Assembly: GCA_944384015.1 (NCBI GenBank) | Contig: CALWRT010000030.1 | Span: 1-42,812 of the forward strand | Reading direction: 5' to 3' | DNA length: 42,812 bases | From: an uncultured Lachnospiraceae bacterium | GTDB lineage: Bacteria; Bacillota; Clostridia; Lachnospirales; Lachnospiraceae | Shown here: one piece after another, positions 26,370 to 33,928 of the stretch | Layout: every line of letters starts with the position of its first letter | Position numbering within the stretch: the first letter of the stretch is position 1 | Notes under the pieces: generated by a model | Databases searched by the model: none | What the model was told of the DNA's origin: nothing | The model's input: only the letters and a program-made list of their open reading frames with translations | Program-made: the position numbers and the translations under genes

Positions 26370-26530
26370 GCGGCAAGCATCTGACTGGCGCCGTCATTTA
26401 TGGCTACCTGTGGAACGAAAAGCGGAAACGCTGGCTTGTTGAGAAAGAAACCGCCGAAGTGGTACGCGTATCTTTTCCTTGGCGATGGAGGACTACGGCC
26501 CCATCAAATCTCCAGCCTGCTGCTCGGGAA
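26370..26530 (+). pseudogene. Decayed serine recombinase fragment
   Basis: On the plus strand 26373-26475 reads as a piece of a large serine recombinase: TGAVIYGYLWNEKRKRW, then LVEKETAEVVRVSF, which fits the family's G-Y...W-x-D/E-x-E-A-A-x-V-V-R-x-I-F segment. In a second frame LAMEDYGP follows at once, and in a third HQISSLL, together giving the expected LAMEGYGPxQIAxLL continuation. Two frame changes within 40 bases and no other domains show decay. Identification is by pattern only. Confidence 0.55.
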
Positions 26531-26610
26531 TGTTCGTCCTGGACAGGGCCGGCCTGGCCTGCCCCGTATCTATAGGCTCTCGGCCCTTGCCAAGAGAAAA
26601 GGCTCAGAGG

Positions 26611-26730
26611 TCACTCTACGCTTTCACTTTCAAGAAACTGTGCCACAGTCATACACTTTGGATGCTCCATATCCAGACTCTAAAAATCTTCGTCGTCTGT
26701 GAGAATAACATTCACATCCGGCACAAGGAT
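26611..26730 (-). pseudogene. PIN-domain protein remnant (C-terminal piece with internal stop)
   Basis: On the minus strand VPDVNVILTDDEDF is followed by an in-frame TAG and then SLDMEHPKCMTVAQFLESE in the same frame. The D-x-x-x-T-x-x-x-D-F then P-x-x-x-T-x-x-x-F-L arrangement is the end of PIN-domain ribonucleases, the toxin half of many type II toxin-antitoxin pairs. No start, no N-terminal half and no antitoxin is seen. Inferred from short motifs. Confidence 0.4.
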
Positions 26731-26747
26731 TCCTCCGCCATATCTGT

Positions 26748-26983
26748 CTATCCTGCTATTCTCTCCGGATCATCCGGCGAGAGGGAGCGAACCGCTCCAA
26801 GGTACAGTAATACAATCAGTATTACAGCGATTATGAGGAGACAGGAAAATGCTGAATTCGTATTTTCCGATTCTTTGCCTTCTCTTTCCTCAGCCTTTCC
26901 GCCTCTGCCGGATTGCATCTGGGGCAGACCTGTGCCCCTTCCTCCAGCTTTAATCCGCACTTCGGACAATCGTTACCCATCAT
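26748..26983 (-). pseudogene. Small zinc-ribbon membrane protein, frameshifted
   Basis: The ATG at 26983 with GGAGG upstream starts a zinc ribbon (CPKCG, then CPRCN) and a basic linker, then stops at 26831 after 50 residues. One frame away, starting at the same place, lies a hydrophobic segment (SCLLIIAVILIVLLYLGAV) and a tail to 26748. One extra A in the A-run at 26863-26866 would join them into a protein of about 78 residues with a zinc ribbon, linker and one transmembrane helix, the architecture of its neighbours. It may be a real mutation or a sequencing error. It is the last gene of the zinc-ribbon cassette, 44 bases after the YARHG gene. Confidence 0.65.
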
Positions 26984-27027
26984 TTTCCCCCTCCGCCTCT
27001 ATCCTGGGAGCTCTCCTCGCTCACATC

Positions 27028-28257
27028 CTATCGGTTTTTCAGCTTGTTCTCGAAATCCAAGATCAGCTGCACATTCTGCTTCTCATAATCATTCAGCAGC
27101 TCATCACTGAACTCATCTGACGGAATTCTCCCCACATACCAGCTGCAGTTCTCAAAGTAGCCTCTCAGGTACTCATCGTCGAAAATATAGCCATGCCGCG
27201 CGTAGATTTCATTCCTGGCCAGGCGCGCCTCCTGCTGGGTAAATCCCATAAGATCGAAATCCGTCAGGTATCTTTCGGAGCTGTCAGCTATGATATACTG
27301 CGCATCGGCATTCACATAAGAGCCGCCTCCGCCCATGCTCCAATAGTCGCCGGAAGCCACTCCATAGGGCTGGCACGTATAAAGCCACAGCTCCGCGATG
27401 CAGGTACTGTCCGGATACCGCTCGCCATACTGGACTTCATCGATGGTAATCGTCAGCTCCTCGGCGGCAATCGGACTGGAAAAACTGAAAAAGCGCAGAG
27501 AGTTATCGATATATTCAAAATCCGCCAGATAAAAATTCAGGTTGACCGTCTCGTCGATCCCTTCCCCTCTTATATGAAGGAGAACCGGATAGGAGTATGA
27601 CTTGTAAATCTCTTGATTCGTCTGCAGTCCCGGCGCTACCGCGATTCCATAGACCAGCGTATTTTCCCCACCCTGCGGCCGATAAGTCAGATACTCGCCA
27701 ATTCCGCTTCCAGCGATGCCCTCCGCCCAGGCGGTCGCGAGATTTCTGTCCTGAAGATTATCTGCCGAATAGGCGCTGCCCATTGTGGAGGAAGCAGTCA
27801 CACTGCAGTTCACCGGTATCGGGCTGGCATAATCGATACTGGCCACCTGCGTCTCTGCAGAATCCCCAGAGGAATCCGGATCCTCCCCAGAATCCGTTCC
27901 GTCATCTCCCGCCCCCGTATCTTCGCTCTCTCCGTCATCGGCAGGCAGGGTATCCTCTCCCTCATCGGCAGACAGCGTATCCTCTCCTTCTCCGGCTTCC
28001 GCTTCTGTCTGCCCTCCATCTTCTCCCTGTCCGGACCTTGACATCCCTCTTCCAAACAGCAGAACCAGCATTCCGACCACAATTACCAGCGCCAGCAGGA
28101 TGGCAATGATCCATATCCCGATATGTCCCTTTTTCTTCTCCTGCACGCCATATGGCTGTGTATCTGTCCCTCCCTGCTGATCAAGCCTCTGCCCGCAGCC
28201 CTGGCAGAAATTGTTACTGTCTTGATTCTGATAACCGCAATTCCTACATATTTTCAT
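27028..28257 (-). CDS. Zinc-ribbon membrane protein with discoidin-like and YARHG domains
   Basis: This 409-residue protein has an N-terminal zinc ribbon (CRNCG, CQGCG, residues 4-22), a transmembrane helix at about 46-67 and an Asp/Glu/Gly-rich linker to about 135. A beta-rich domain follows that resembles discoidin/F5-F8C or NPCBM sugar-binding folds (SVTASSTMGSAYSADNLQDR, then NLATAWAEG), and the C-terminal YARHG domain has ARNEIYARHGYIF. The zinc ribbon should be cytoplasmic and the rest outside. YARHG domains are extracellular with unknown partners. I chose the ATG at 28257; an in-frame start at 28302 would overlap the esterase gene. The ligand is unknown. Confidence 0.85.
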   Translation of the reverse strand: MKICRNCGYQNQDSNNFCQGCGQRLDQQGGTDTQPYGVQEKKKGHIGIWIIAILLALVIVVGMLVLLFGRGMSRSGQGEDGGQTEAEAGEGEDTLSADEGEDTLPADDGESEDTGAGDDGTDSGEDPDSSGDSAETQVASIDYASPIPVNCSVTASSTMGSAYSADNLQDRNLATAWAEGIAGSGIGEYLTYRPQGGENTLVYGIAVAPGLQTNQEIYKSYSYPVLLHIRGEGIDETVNLNFYLADFEYIDNSLRFFSFSSPIAAEELTITIDEVQYGERYPDSTCIAELWLYTCQPYGVASGDYWSMGGGGSYVNADAQYIIADSSERYLTDFDLMGFTQQEARLARNEIYARHGYIFDDEYLRGYFENCSWYVGRIPSDEFSDELLNDYEKQNVQLILDFENKLKNR

Positions 28258-28274
28258 AGCAGCCACACCTCTTT

Positions 28275-29279
28275 CTATTGTCTTCGCTGCGCGAACAGCC
28301 AATCCAGCAGTCCGTCCTCTTCATAGGCGATCATCCATATCCAGTGGCCGCCCCCCTCATATTCTGTATAATGAATCTTTTCTGCCCCCGCCTCCTCGAG
28401 AGCTGTCACCATCTCCCGGGAACCGCTGACCGGTATTTCCTCATCCTGATCCCCATGGAATACCCAGACAGGCACATCCTTGATCTCAGCGGCAAGGGAG
28501 GGATCCCCAGCGCCGCACAAGATAACCGCTCCCGCGAATTCCTCCGGATGACGCATCAGCATATCCCACGCCCCGTAGCCGCCCATGGATACTCCGGCTA
28601 TATAGAGGCGTTCCCTGTCCACCGGATATTCCCTGCACGTCTGCTCCAGCAATCCGGCCACTGCCTCCATCTCTTCGCTGACAGGTACTTCCTCCAGTGA
28701 ATAGGAGCCGTCTTCCCACGGCGTATCTACCCACTGCTCTCCCTCGGGACATTGGGGCGCGATGATCACGCAGGGATGCTGGGCATAGAAGCTTTCTTCC
28801 GTCAGAAAAGGAACGATTCCCGTATCATTGAGCTGGAGTGCATTGTCATCTCCCCGCTCTCCCGCTCCATGGAGAAAAAGTACTGCGGGATAGCTCTCAT
28901 CCGCTTCCATCGATGATGGGAATATCAGACAATAGGGCAGTCCTTCATACTCCGCCTGAATCATCGTCGGCTCTGGCCTGCTGTCTTGTTCTCCTGCTGC
29001 ATCTTCCGATAATTCCTCTGCTCCGTCCGTGGTATATTCCTGCGCCACATCCGCCTGCACAGGCTCTGTGCGGCCTTGTGCCACTCTTCTGCGCACGTAA
29101 ATTCCTATGCCGATTCCGGCCCCTATGACCGCTGTCAGGCATATCCCTGCCGCCAGCAGCGCCGTAAGCCGTTCTCTCTTCCTCTTTCTCCTGCGCCGCT
29201 GGCTGGCAGTCAGATTTTTTCTTCTCTGTACTTCCGTCCTCTTCCTGGTGTCTGCGTTTTGGTTCTTTTTTATCCCCAT
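28275..29279 (-). CDS. Membrane-anchored alpha/beta-hydrolase (esterase)
   Basis: This 334-residue protein has a very basic N-terminus, a transmembrane helix at about 38-61 and an alpha/beta-hydrolase domain outside the cell. The catalytic triad is Ser231 (GVSMGGYG), Asp279 (HGDQDEE) and His312 (GGGHWIW), with LFLHGAGERG as the oxyanion loop. It is a paralogue of the lipoprotein at 3398-4255 but has no zinc ribbon and no lipobox. The ATG at 29279 lies 10 bases after the CTLD gene stop, and the next gene follows 17 bases later, so it belongs to the zinc-ribbon cassette. The substrate is unknown; cell-surface ester linkages are one possibility. Confidence 0.87.
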   Translation of the reverse strand: MGIKKNQNADTRKRTEVQRRKNLTASQRRRRKRKRERLTALLAAGICLTAVIGAGIGIGIYVRRRVAQGRTEPVQADVAQEYTTDGAEELSEDAAGEQDSRPEPTMIQAEYEGLPYCLIFPSSMEADESYPAVLFLHGAGERGDDNALQLNDTGIVPFLTEESFYAQHPCVIIAPQCPEGEQWVDTPWEDGSYSLEEVPVSEEMEAVAGLLEQTCREYPVDRERLYIAGVSMGGYGAWDMLMRHPEEFAGAVILCGAGDPSLAAEIKDVPVWVFHGDQDEEIPVSGSREMVTALEEAGAEKIHYTEYEGGGHWIWMIAYEEDGLLDWLFAQRRQ

Positions 29280-29289
29280 CTTCTCACAA

Positions 29290-30288
29290 TCAATTCTCAA
29301 ACTGGCAGATATAGCCCATCCTGCTGGTTCCTGCCCAGCCGTTCAGCCCATACGGATCGTTGGCCACATCATTCCAGATCCATCTGCCCTGTCCTTCATC
29401 GTACCCGAGCACCATACAGTCCTCATTATAGATCGTCCCGTTATTGTTCCACATGAAGCTGGGACTATCTGTTCCCCACGCCGCATAGATGTCCGGGTCT
29501 CCCCCATTCAGATTGGCCGGTGGATTTGCCGTGTCGTCAATCCAGTAATAGTAATCCCCCTCCGGATTGTTCATCCGGGTTCCTCCTATCCAGAAATACC
29601 GGTACTGTCCTGTCGCCGTGGACGGCCCGATGCCTGACTGGGCAAGCGCCTGTTCAATCGCCGTCATTTCCTCCTGGGAATAGATGGTGGCCAGCTGTCC
29701 GCCTAATGCCTCGCACTGCCGCCGGGCTTCCTCCCAGGTGAAGTCTCCCAGATATACCGCGTAGGTGAAGCTCCTCTCCTGCTCTTCCGCGGCAGGCTCC
29801 GGTTCTTCCGCCATTGGCTCCGTCCCCGGTTCTTCTGCCGGCGTCTCAGCCCCTGGCTCTTCTGCCACCGGCTCATCTCCTGCGCCTCTGCCGTCTTCCT
29901 CCGTCTCAGCGTTCTCCCCCGCCGAGCCGCCGAAGAAGCCCGCAATCTCTTCCCGATATAAGAAAATATCTATCCCCGCGATCACTAGGACAAGGATGAT
30001 CATCACCGGGATAATCCAGCGCCTCTTCTTTGGAGCCCTTTTCTCGGCCTTGTCAGCAGGGGGCTCAGCCTGTCCCCCCATTCCTCCTTCTCCTCCCGAA
30101 AAGGGATAGCCGCAGGAAGTGCAAAATTGCTGTCCCTGCATCCGGGCCGCCCCGCAGCGGGGACACCAGCCCGCCCCCATCTCCTGGGTAAAATCTTCAG
30201 AAACACGTTCTTCCAATTTCCCTCCGCAGCGCTTGCAGAACTTGCTCTCATCATTGTTCTCGCATCCACATTTCTGACAAACCTTCAT
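29290..30288 (-). CDS. Double zinc-ribbon membrane protein with C-type lectin-like domain
   Basis: This 332-residue protein has two zinc ribbons (CQKCG/CKRCG at 4-22, CPRCG/CTSCG at 42-60), a basic stretch, a transmembrane helix at about 91-110 and a Glu/Pro/Ala-rich repetitive linker. The C-terminal C-type lectin-like domain runs from about 177: TWEEARRQCEALGGQLATI, then FWIGG, YYWIDD, a central EDCMVLG and WIWNDV, ending in GYICQFE. The WIGG and WND motifs are typical of the fold. Such domains bind sugars or proteins; calcium binding is not clear here. The zinc ribbons should be cytoplasmic. The ligand is unknown. Confidence 0.87.
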   Translation of the reverse strand: MKVCQKCGCENNDESKFCKRCGGKLEERVSEDFTQEMGAGWCPRCGAARMQGQQFCTSCGYPFSGGEGGMGGQAEPPADKAEKRAPKKRRWIIPVMIILVLVIAGIDIFLYREEIAGFFGGSAGENAETEEDGRGAGDEPVAEEPGAETPAEEPGTEPMAEEPEPAAEEQERSFTYAVYLGDFTWEEARRQCEALGGQLATIYSQEEMTAIEQALAQSGIGPSTATGQYRYFWIGGTRMNNPEGDYYYWIDDTANPPANLNGGDPDIYAAWGTDSPSFMWNNNGTIYNEDCMVLGYDEGQGRWIWNDVANDPYGLNGWAGTSRMGYICQFEN

Positions 30289-30339
30289 TTTCTCATCCTT
30301 CCGCCCGTCATCGATCCCGCGCCGGCTGCTGATCTTCCG

Positions 30340-30918
30340 TCATTCTACCATTGTCCCGCAGTTGTCGCAGAACAGATATCCATCCGGCAGTTCCTTCCCG
30401 CAATTTCTGCAGATTCTTTTCTTCGGGCGCGGCGGCTCTTCTTGCACCTGGGGTTCCCCGCCGTCAGCCCTCGCCCCGCATGCCATACAAAACACCGCGT
30501 CCACGGGCAGTACGGCTCCGCATTTGGCGCACGCCTTTGTCTCGTTCGCCCGCTTGTCCCTCAGGTTATATCCGCACGCACTGCAGAAGACGTCAGACTC
30601 ATCTACTGCCGCTTTACACCTAGGGCAGCGCCCTTCATTCTCGATATCCGTAATCTTCTCCCGATAATTTGCTATGGCTTCTTCCGTGTCTTTCAGCTGC
30701 TTCAAGCCATTGACAATCTCTGCGCTGTCGCCCAGAGGGATAGACGACTGGCTGCTCAGCATCTCCTTCACCGCCTCGATATCCGCCTCTGTCAATACTT
30801 TTACAAACTGTTCCGCCAGTCTCGCCCTGGTCTCCTCTCTCCTTGCCTCCTCCTGGGAGATCTGTTCTTTCAGTTTTAAAATTCTCTCTTCCTTGCCCAT
30901 ATTGTTATCCAGTTCCAT
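30340..30918 (-). CDS. Coiled-coil protein with three C-terminal zinc ribbons
   Basis: This 192-residue soluble protein is helical and charged for its first 95 residues (LKLKEQISQEEARREETRAR and onward, coiled-coil-like), then has three zinc ribbons: CPRCK/CSACG, CAKCG/CMACG and CRNCG/CDNCG. It has no transmembrane helix. It matches the 206-residue-class gene at 32978-33583 in layout, so the cassette carries two cytoplasmic paralogues that could bridge the membrane-bound zinc-ribbon proteins. The start is weak: no clear Shine-Dalgarno precedes the ATG at 30918, and the ATG at 30900 is an alternative. The 86-base gap upstream holds a repeat fragment. Confidence 0.78.
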   Translation of the reverse strand: MELDNNMGKEERILKLKEQISQEEARREETRARLAEQFVKVLTEADIEAVKEMLSSQSSIPLGDSAEIVNGLKQLKDTEEAIANYREKITDIENEGRCPRCKAAVDESDVFCSACGYNLRDKRANETKACAKCGAVLPVDAVFCMACGARADGGEPQVQEEPPRPKKRICRNCGKELPDGYLFCDNCGTMVE

Positions 30919-30954
30919 AAGTCATTCAGCCGTCCTTTCTTCTTTCTGTGAAAG

Positions 30955-31001
30955 CCCAGCCTGATCCGGCTATGCTTTCGAGACAAAAATCGTGCACATC
31001 C
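30955..31001. repeat. Fragment of the mosaic repeat inside the zinc-ribbon cassette
   Basis: 30961-30983 is the exact inverse of 2615-2637 (23 bases), and it is followed by AAAAATCGTGCACATCCAC, close to the inverse of units at 2191 and 37641. So the repeat lies between two genes of the cassette. Confidence 0.75.
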
Positions 31002-31004
31002 ACT

Positions 31005-31736
31005 TTAATCCGCTCCCACATACCATGTCCGTCCTATCTTTACAACAGGTACCGGAACTTCCTCTTCCTCCGTCATCAATCCATCGCTGGATTCCATGGT
31101 CACAAGCACTGTCACGGTCTTTCCTTCCCTTGCCTCAATATTCACTCCATAATCGTAAAGGATATCGTCGATCCACTCTGACAGCTCTCCCTGCGACCAA
31201 TCCTCCGTGTCGATGATCTCGCAGGAGTAATCCCAGCCGCTTCCCAGCTGGTCGTCAATGGAGCTGAGGGAATCCGCAAGCTCCATGTTCAAATACCGGT
31301 ACACGGCATCCGTGCCGCCAAGCCATTCGCTGGAAGCAATTTCTTCCTCCAGAGCATCCGTCAAATCTCCCGGCATCAGCTCCATCATCGATTCCGCATC
31401 GGCTTCAAACATTGCCTCTACATATTCTTCGGCTGTCCGCTCATAGCCTCTGCCTCCAAGCAATAGCCTGGCAATCAGGACGATCAGGATGACCGCTGTC
31501 ACAAGGACAATCACCCCGATTGTCCGGTTCTTATTTGCCGGCTTGGCATTGCCCCGGCCGCCGGAGCTGTCTCCGCCCGGGTATGTTCCCGCACCGGAGC
31601 CTCCCTGTCCCTGGTATGTCCCCGCGCCAGAGCCGCCCCCACTCTGGTACGTCCCCGCGCCAGCCACATGGGAACCACATTTCGGACAGTATTTTGCTTC
31701 ATCCGGTATTTCCGAACCACAGTTACCGCAGAACAT
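31005..31736 (-). CDS. Zinc-ribbon membrane protein with extracytoplasmic domain of unknown function
   Basis: This 243-residue protein starts with a zinc ribbon (CGNCG, CPKCG, residues 3-21), followed by a Gly-rich linker with three GAGTYxGG-type repeats (about 26-55), a transmembrane helix at about 72-93 and an outside domain of about 150 residues. That part has a DUF4878/lumazine-binding-like feel (AEEYVEAMFEADAESMMELM, ending KIGRTWYVG), but I cannot assign it with confidence. The ATG at 31736 is favoured because GGAGG lies 7 bases upstream; the ATG two codons earlier is too close. Its role is unknown. Confidence 0.8.
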   Translation of the reverse strand: MFCGNCGSEIPDEAKYCPKCGSHVAGAGTYQSGGGSGAGTYQGQGGSGAGTYPGGDSSGGRGNAKPANKNRTIGVIVLVTAVILIVLIARLLLGGRGYERTAEEYVEAMFEADAESMMELMPGDLTDALEEEIASSEWLGGTDAVYRYLNMELADSLSSIDDQLGSGWDYSCEIIDTEDWSQGELSEWIDDILYDYGVNIEAREGKTVTVLVTMESSDGLMTEEEEVPVPVVKIGRTWYVGAD

Positions 31737-31751
31737 TTTCATCCCTCCAAT

Positions 31752-32345
31752 CTAATCATTCACAAACAAGTGCTGCCTCTTTGTAAAATATACCTTTTCC
31801 AGGCTCACCAGCACCAAGATCATAATCGAAGACAAGATCGGCGAAAGGAGCAGGGCCACAATGAGTTCTCCTATGTCGTAAGTATCAGACAGGACAACCG
31901 TCGTTAACACTCCCCAGAACAAATAGGTCACTATCGATAATCCCCGCAGACCGTACAGCAGCTTCAGGGCATTCCTCTTATAGTGGGCCAGCTGCTGGCG
32001 CACCAAGATACAGAAGGCTGCCATACATAGATATAAGATTCCGGTGACGATATCGACCACCCGTAGGCTGGGAAAGAATCCATACATCAGCGCCTTGGGA
32101 AGCTCAAATAATTCGTCCCAATGAGCCCCTCTGAGATAGGAAACCGCAGTAAACAGAGCGACGACCGTTCCCAAAAATAACTGCACATAAATTAAAAACT
32201 TGTACCATTTCATCGGCAAGGCAACTGTATCAGGCCTTGGTTCCGACGGATGAGGAGGCGTATATCCTCCCTGTATCTTTGCCCCGCAAAAGCCGCAGAA
32301 GATGGCGTTGTCAGGTATCTGTTTGCCGCAATGACTACAATACAT
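31752..32345 (-). CDS. Zinc-ribbon protein with four transmembrane helices
   Basis: This 197-residue protein has an N-terminal zinc ribbon (CSHCG, CGFCG, residues 3-21), a short Pro-rich linker and four hydrophobic segments at about 48-70, 95-117, 128-150 and 157-180. It has no extracytoplasmic domain. The start at 32345 has AAGGGGGAG upstream. The gene lies 15 bases before the next cassette gene. It may be a membrane anchor or partner for the other zinc-ribbon proteins; this is inference from the shared domain and order. Confidence 0.8.
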   Translation of the reverse strand: MYCSHCGKQIPDNAIFCGFCGAKIQGGYTPPHPSEPRPDTVALPMKWYKFLIYVQLFLGTVVALFTAVSYLRGAHWDELFELPKALMYGFFPSLRVVDIVTGILYLCMAAFCILVRQQLAHYKRNALKLLYGLRGLSIVTYLFWGVLTTVVLSDTYDIGELIVALLLSPILSSIMILVLVSLEKVYFTKRQHLFVND

Positions 32346-32794
32346 AATTTTCTCCCCCTTTTGATATGCTGCATGTTTTTTACAAACATTTTTACTGCTT
32401 CAATACTGTCTCCTTCCTTGTGGAATGATTCCGCTGTCTCCATAATAGGCAACGCTATAAATGTTTTCTCTATGACATTTTCTGCGACGTTTTTACTGCA
32501 TGCAAACGCAGAATGTTCTTTACAAAATCGTGTGCGCCCACTGGCAGGTTCCAAGAAACGACATATTTGATGACCGTTTCCTGTAAGATTGAGAAGGTTA
32601 CAGGAGCCGTCCTTCCTGGACATATCCGCCGCCACACCGATTCTGTTAAAAGCCTCTCCCTGCATAGCCGCCACAGTTACATCTGCCGCCGCGATTTTCT
32701 CTATCCGATCAGAAGGAAAATCCGGGTACTGCATTGCGGTCGAATACAGCAGCCATGTTCAGTTTAACCCGCATCTCCCACAATATTTCGCCAT
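32346..32794 (-). pseudogene. Degenerate zinc-ribbon gene fragment
   Basis: The ATG at 32794 with AAGGGG upstream begins MAKYCGRCGLN, a zinc-ribbon start, and ends at a TGA at 32759. The same frame reopens at once and stays open for about 130 codons up to the next gene, but the product shows no recognisable domain. An AAAATCGTGTGCGCCCAC string inside resembles the dispersed repeat. It looks like the decayed remains of another cassette member, but chance open frame cannot be excluded. Confidence 0.35.
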
Positions 32795-32825
32795 ATTGTT
32801 CCCCTTTCCTTCCCGTAAATCAACG

Positions 32826-32859
32826 AGGGACAGTGAATGATTCTACATCCACTGTCCCT
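32826..32859. repeat. 10-bp hairpin in zinc-ribbon cassette
   Basis: AGGGACAGTG pairs with CACTGTCCCT around a 14-base loop, with TTTTGTTC following on the plus strand only. It sits between the first cassette gene and the degenerate fragment. On the minus strand no T-tract follows, so readthrough is expected. Confidence 0.6.
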
Positions 32860-32977
32860 TTTGTTCACTGTCTGGTCACGTCGTCGTAGCAATCATCGCA
32901 TACAAATACAACTCCCAGCAAACTTCCGTAATGCTTTGCTGCCTTATCAAACTCACCTGCGGCAGATAAACATTCTG

Positions 32978-33583
32978 TCACAGCTGCGCCCCGCACTCTG
33001 TACAAAAAGTGGCATCCGCCTCCAGTTTAGATCCGCAGCTCGGGCATACCTTCTCGGCAGGCTCTGCAGCTTCTCCCGTATCCGCTTCTGCGGCAGGCCC
33101 TGGAGTTGGCTGCGTCATGCCGACAGGTGTCCCGCATGACATACAAAATTTTGTCCCCTTCTTCAACATGGCTCCGCACTTTACGCACTTAATATATTCC
33201 TCTGCGTTATAGGCCGGAACTGGCTGGGCTTTCGGCATGGGCGCTCCGCACTGACTGCAGAAAGCGGCTCCTGAGGCGACCTCTCCGCCGCAGTTTGGGC
33301 ATCTTTGCACGCCTTTGATATCCTGTATCTGCCTTCTCCACTCCTCTACTTTCTGTGTACTTTCACGAATGGACGCGATCAATCCGTCAAATTCTCCTTC
33401 ATAGTCATTCTGATGCAGTGAAACATAGATTCTGCCTATCTGGCAATAGCTGTTGTTGATCTTCTTCTCTTCATCCGAAATCATCGAATTCAGCTTTATG
33501 ACGTTTGTTGCATCTCCTGCTTTTCCCACGGCCTTCCCGGCCATATCCGCCACTTTACCGCCCAATTGATCTAAGAATGACAT
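32978..33583 (-). CDS. Helical protein with three C-terminal zinc ribbons
   Basis: This 201-residue soluble protein has a helical N-terminal region of about 95 residues (MSFLDQLGGKVADMAGKAVG start, then a coiled-coil-like ISDEEKKINNSYCQIGRIYV stretch) and three zinc ribbons: CPNCG/CSQCG, CVKCG/CMSCG and CPSCG/CTECG. There is no membrane segment. It is the first gene after the cassette promoter, with GGAGG upstream of the ATG at 33583. The helical-plus-three-ribbon layout repeats at 30340-30918. Zinc ribbons of this type mostly mediate protein or nucleic-acid contacts; the function is unknown. Confidence 0.82.
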   Translation of the reverse strand: MSFLDQLGGKVADMAGKAVGKAGDATNVIKLNSMISDEEKKINNSYCQIGRIYVSLHQNDYEGEFDGLIASIRESTQKVEEWRRQIQDIKGVQRCPNCGGEVASGAAFCSQCGAPMPKAQPVPAYNAEEYIKCVKCGAMLKKGTKFCMSCGTPVGMTQPTPGPAAEADTGEAAEPAEKVCPSCGSKLEADATFCTECGAQL

Positions 33584-33655
33584 TTGAATTCCTCCCACAC
33601 TTTACATAAAAATCACCAAAAAAATCCAACTTTTTGACAGCCTTTGACAAAATCA

Positions 33656-33684
33656 ATGATATCACGATTATTTAACATTTTCAA
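33656..33684 (-). promoter_or_regulatory. Sigma-A-type promoter of the zinc-ribbon cassette
   Basis: On the minus strand TTGAAA (33684-33679) and TATCAT (33661-33656) are exactly 17 bases apart in an AT-rich stretch, about 70 bases upstream of the first cassette ATG. The gap 33584-33928 otherwise holds only the terminator of the upstream ABC gene. Confidence 0.65.
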
Positions 33685-33762
33685 TATACGCCAAATAAAC
33701 TTTTCGGAATTGTGTGGAATATACTACATTCATATAAAATAATTATTTTTTTCAAAAATGGT

Positions 33763-33799
33763 AGGAACCGTCATAATATTTTTCGTTATGACAGTTCCT
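33763..33799 (-). terminator. Terminator after the ABC exporter gene
   Basis: AGGAAC and GTCATAA pair with TTATGAC and GTTCCT (one mismatch) around a 9-base loop; on the minus strand ACCATTTTTG follows. Total length and outer arms match the palindrome at 2246-2282. Confidence 0.8.
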
Positions 33800-33928
33800 G
33801 CCCCAGAACTATCAAATAGCTGCCGGTCTTCCCTTTGATCCATGCTGGATACTCTCGCGTAACCATAAATGTTCATAATCGCTTGATTCCTCCATAAAAT
33901 ACCTCAAATCCGCCCGGCCAGGTATCTC

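Noticed and set aside
32210..32734. 174-codon minus-strand frame as a full gene
   Set aside because: Its last 45 codons run inside the well-supported zinc-ribbon/4-helix gene in another frame; only the upstream part is kept, as a doubtful remnant.
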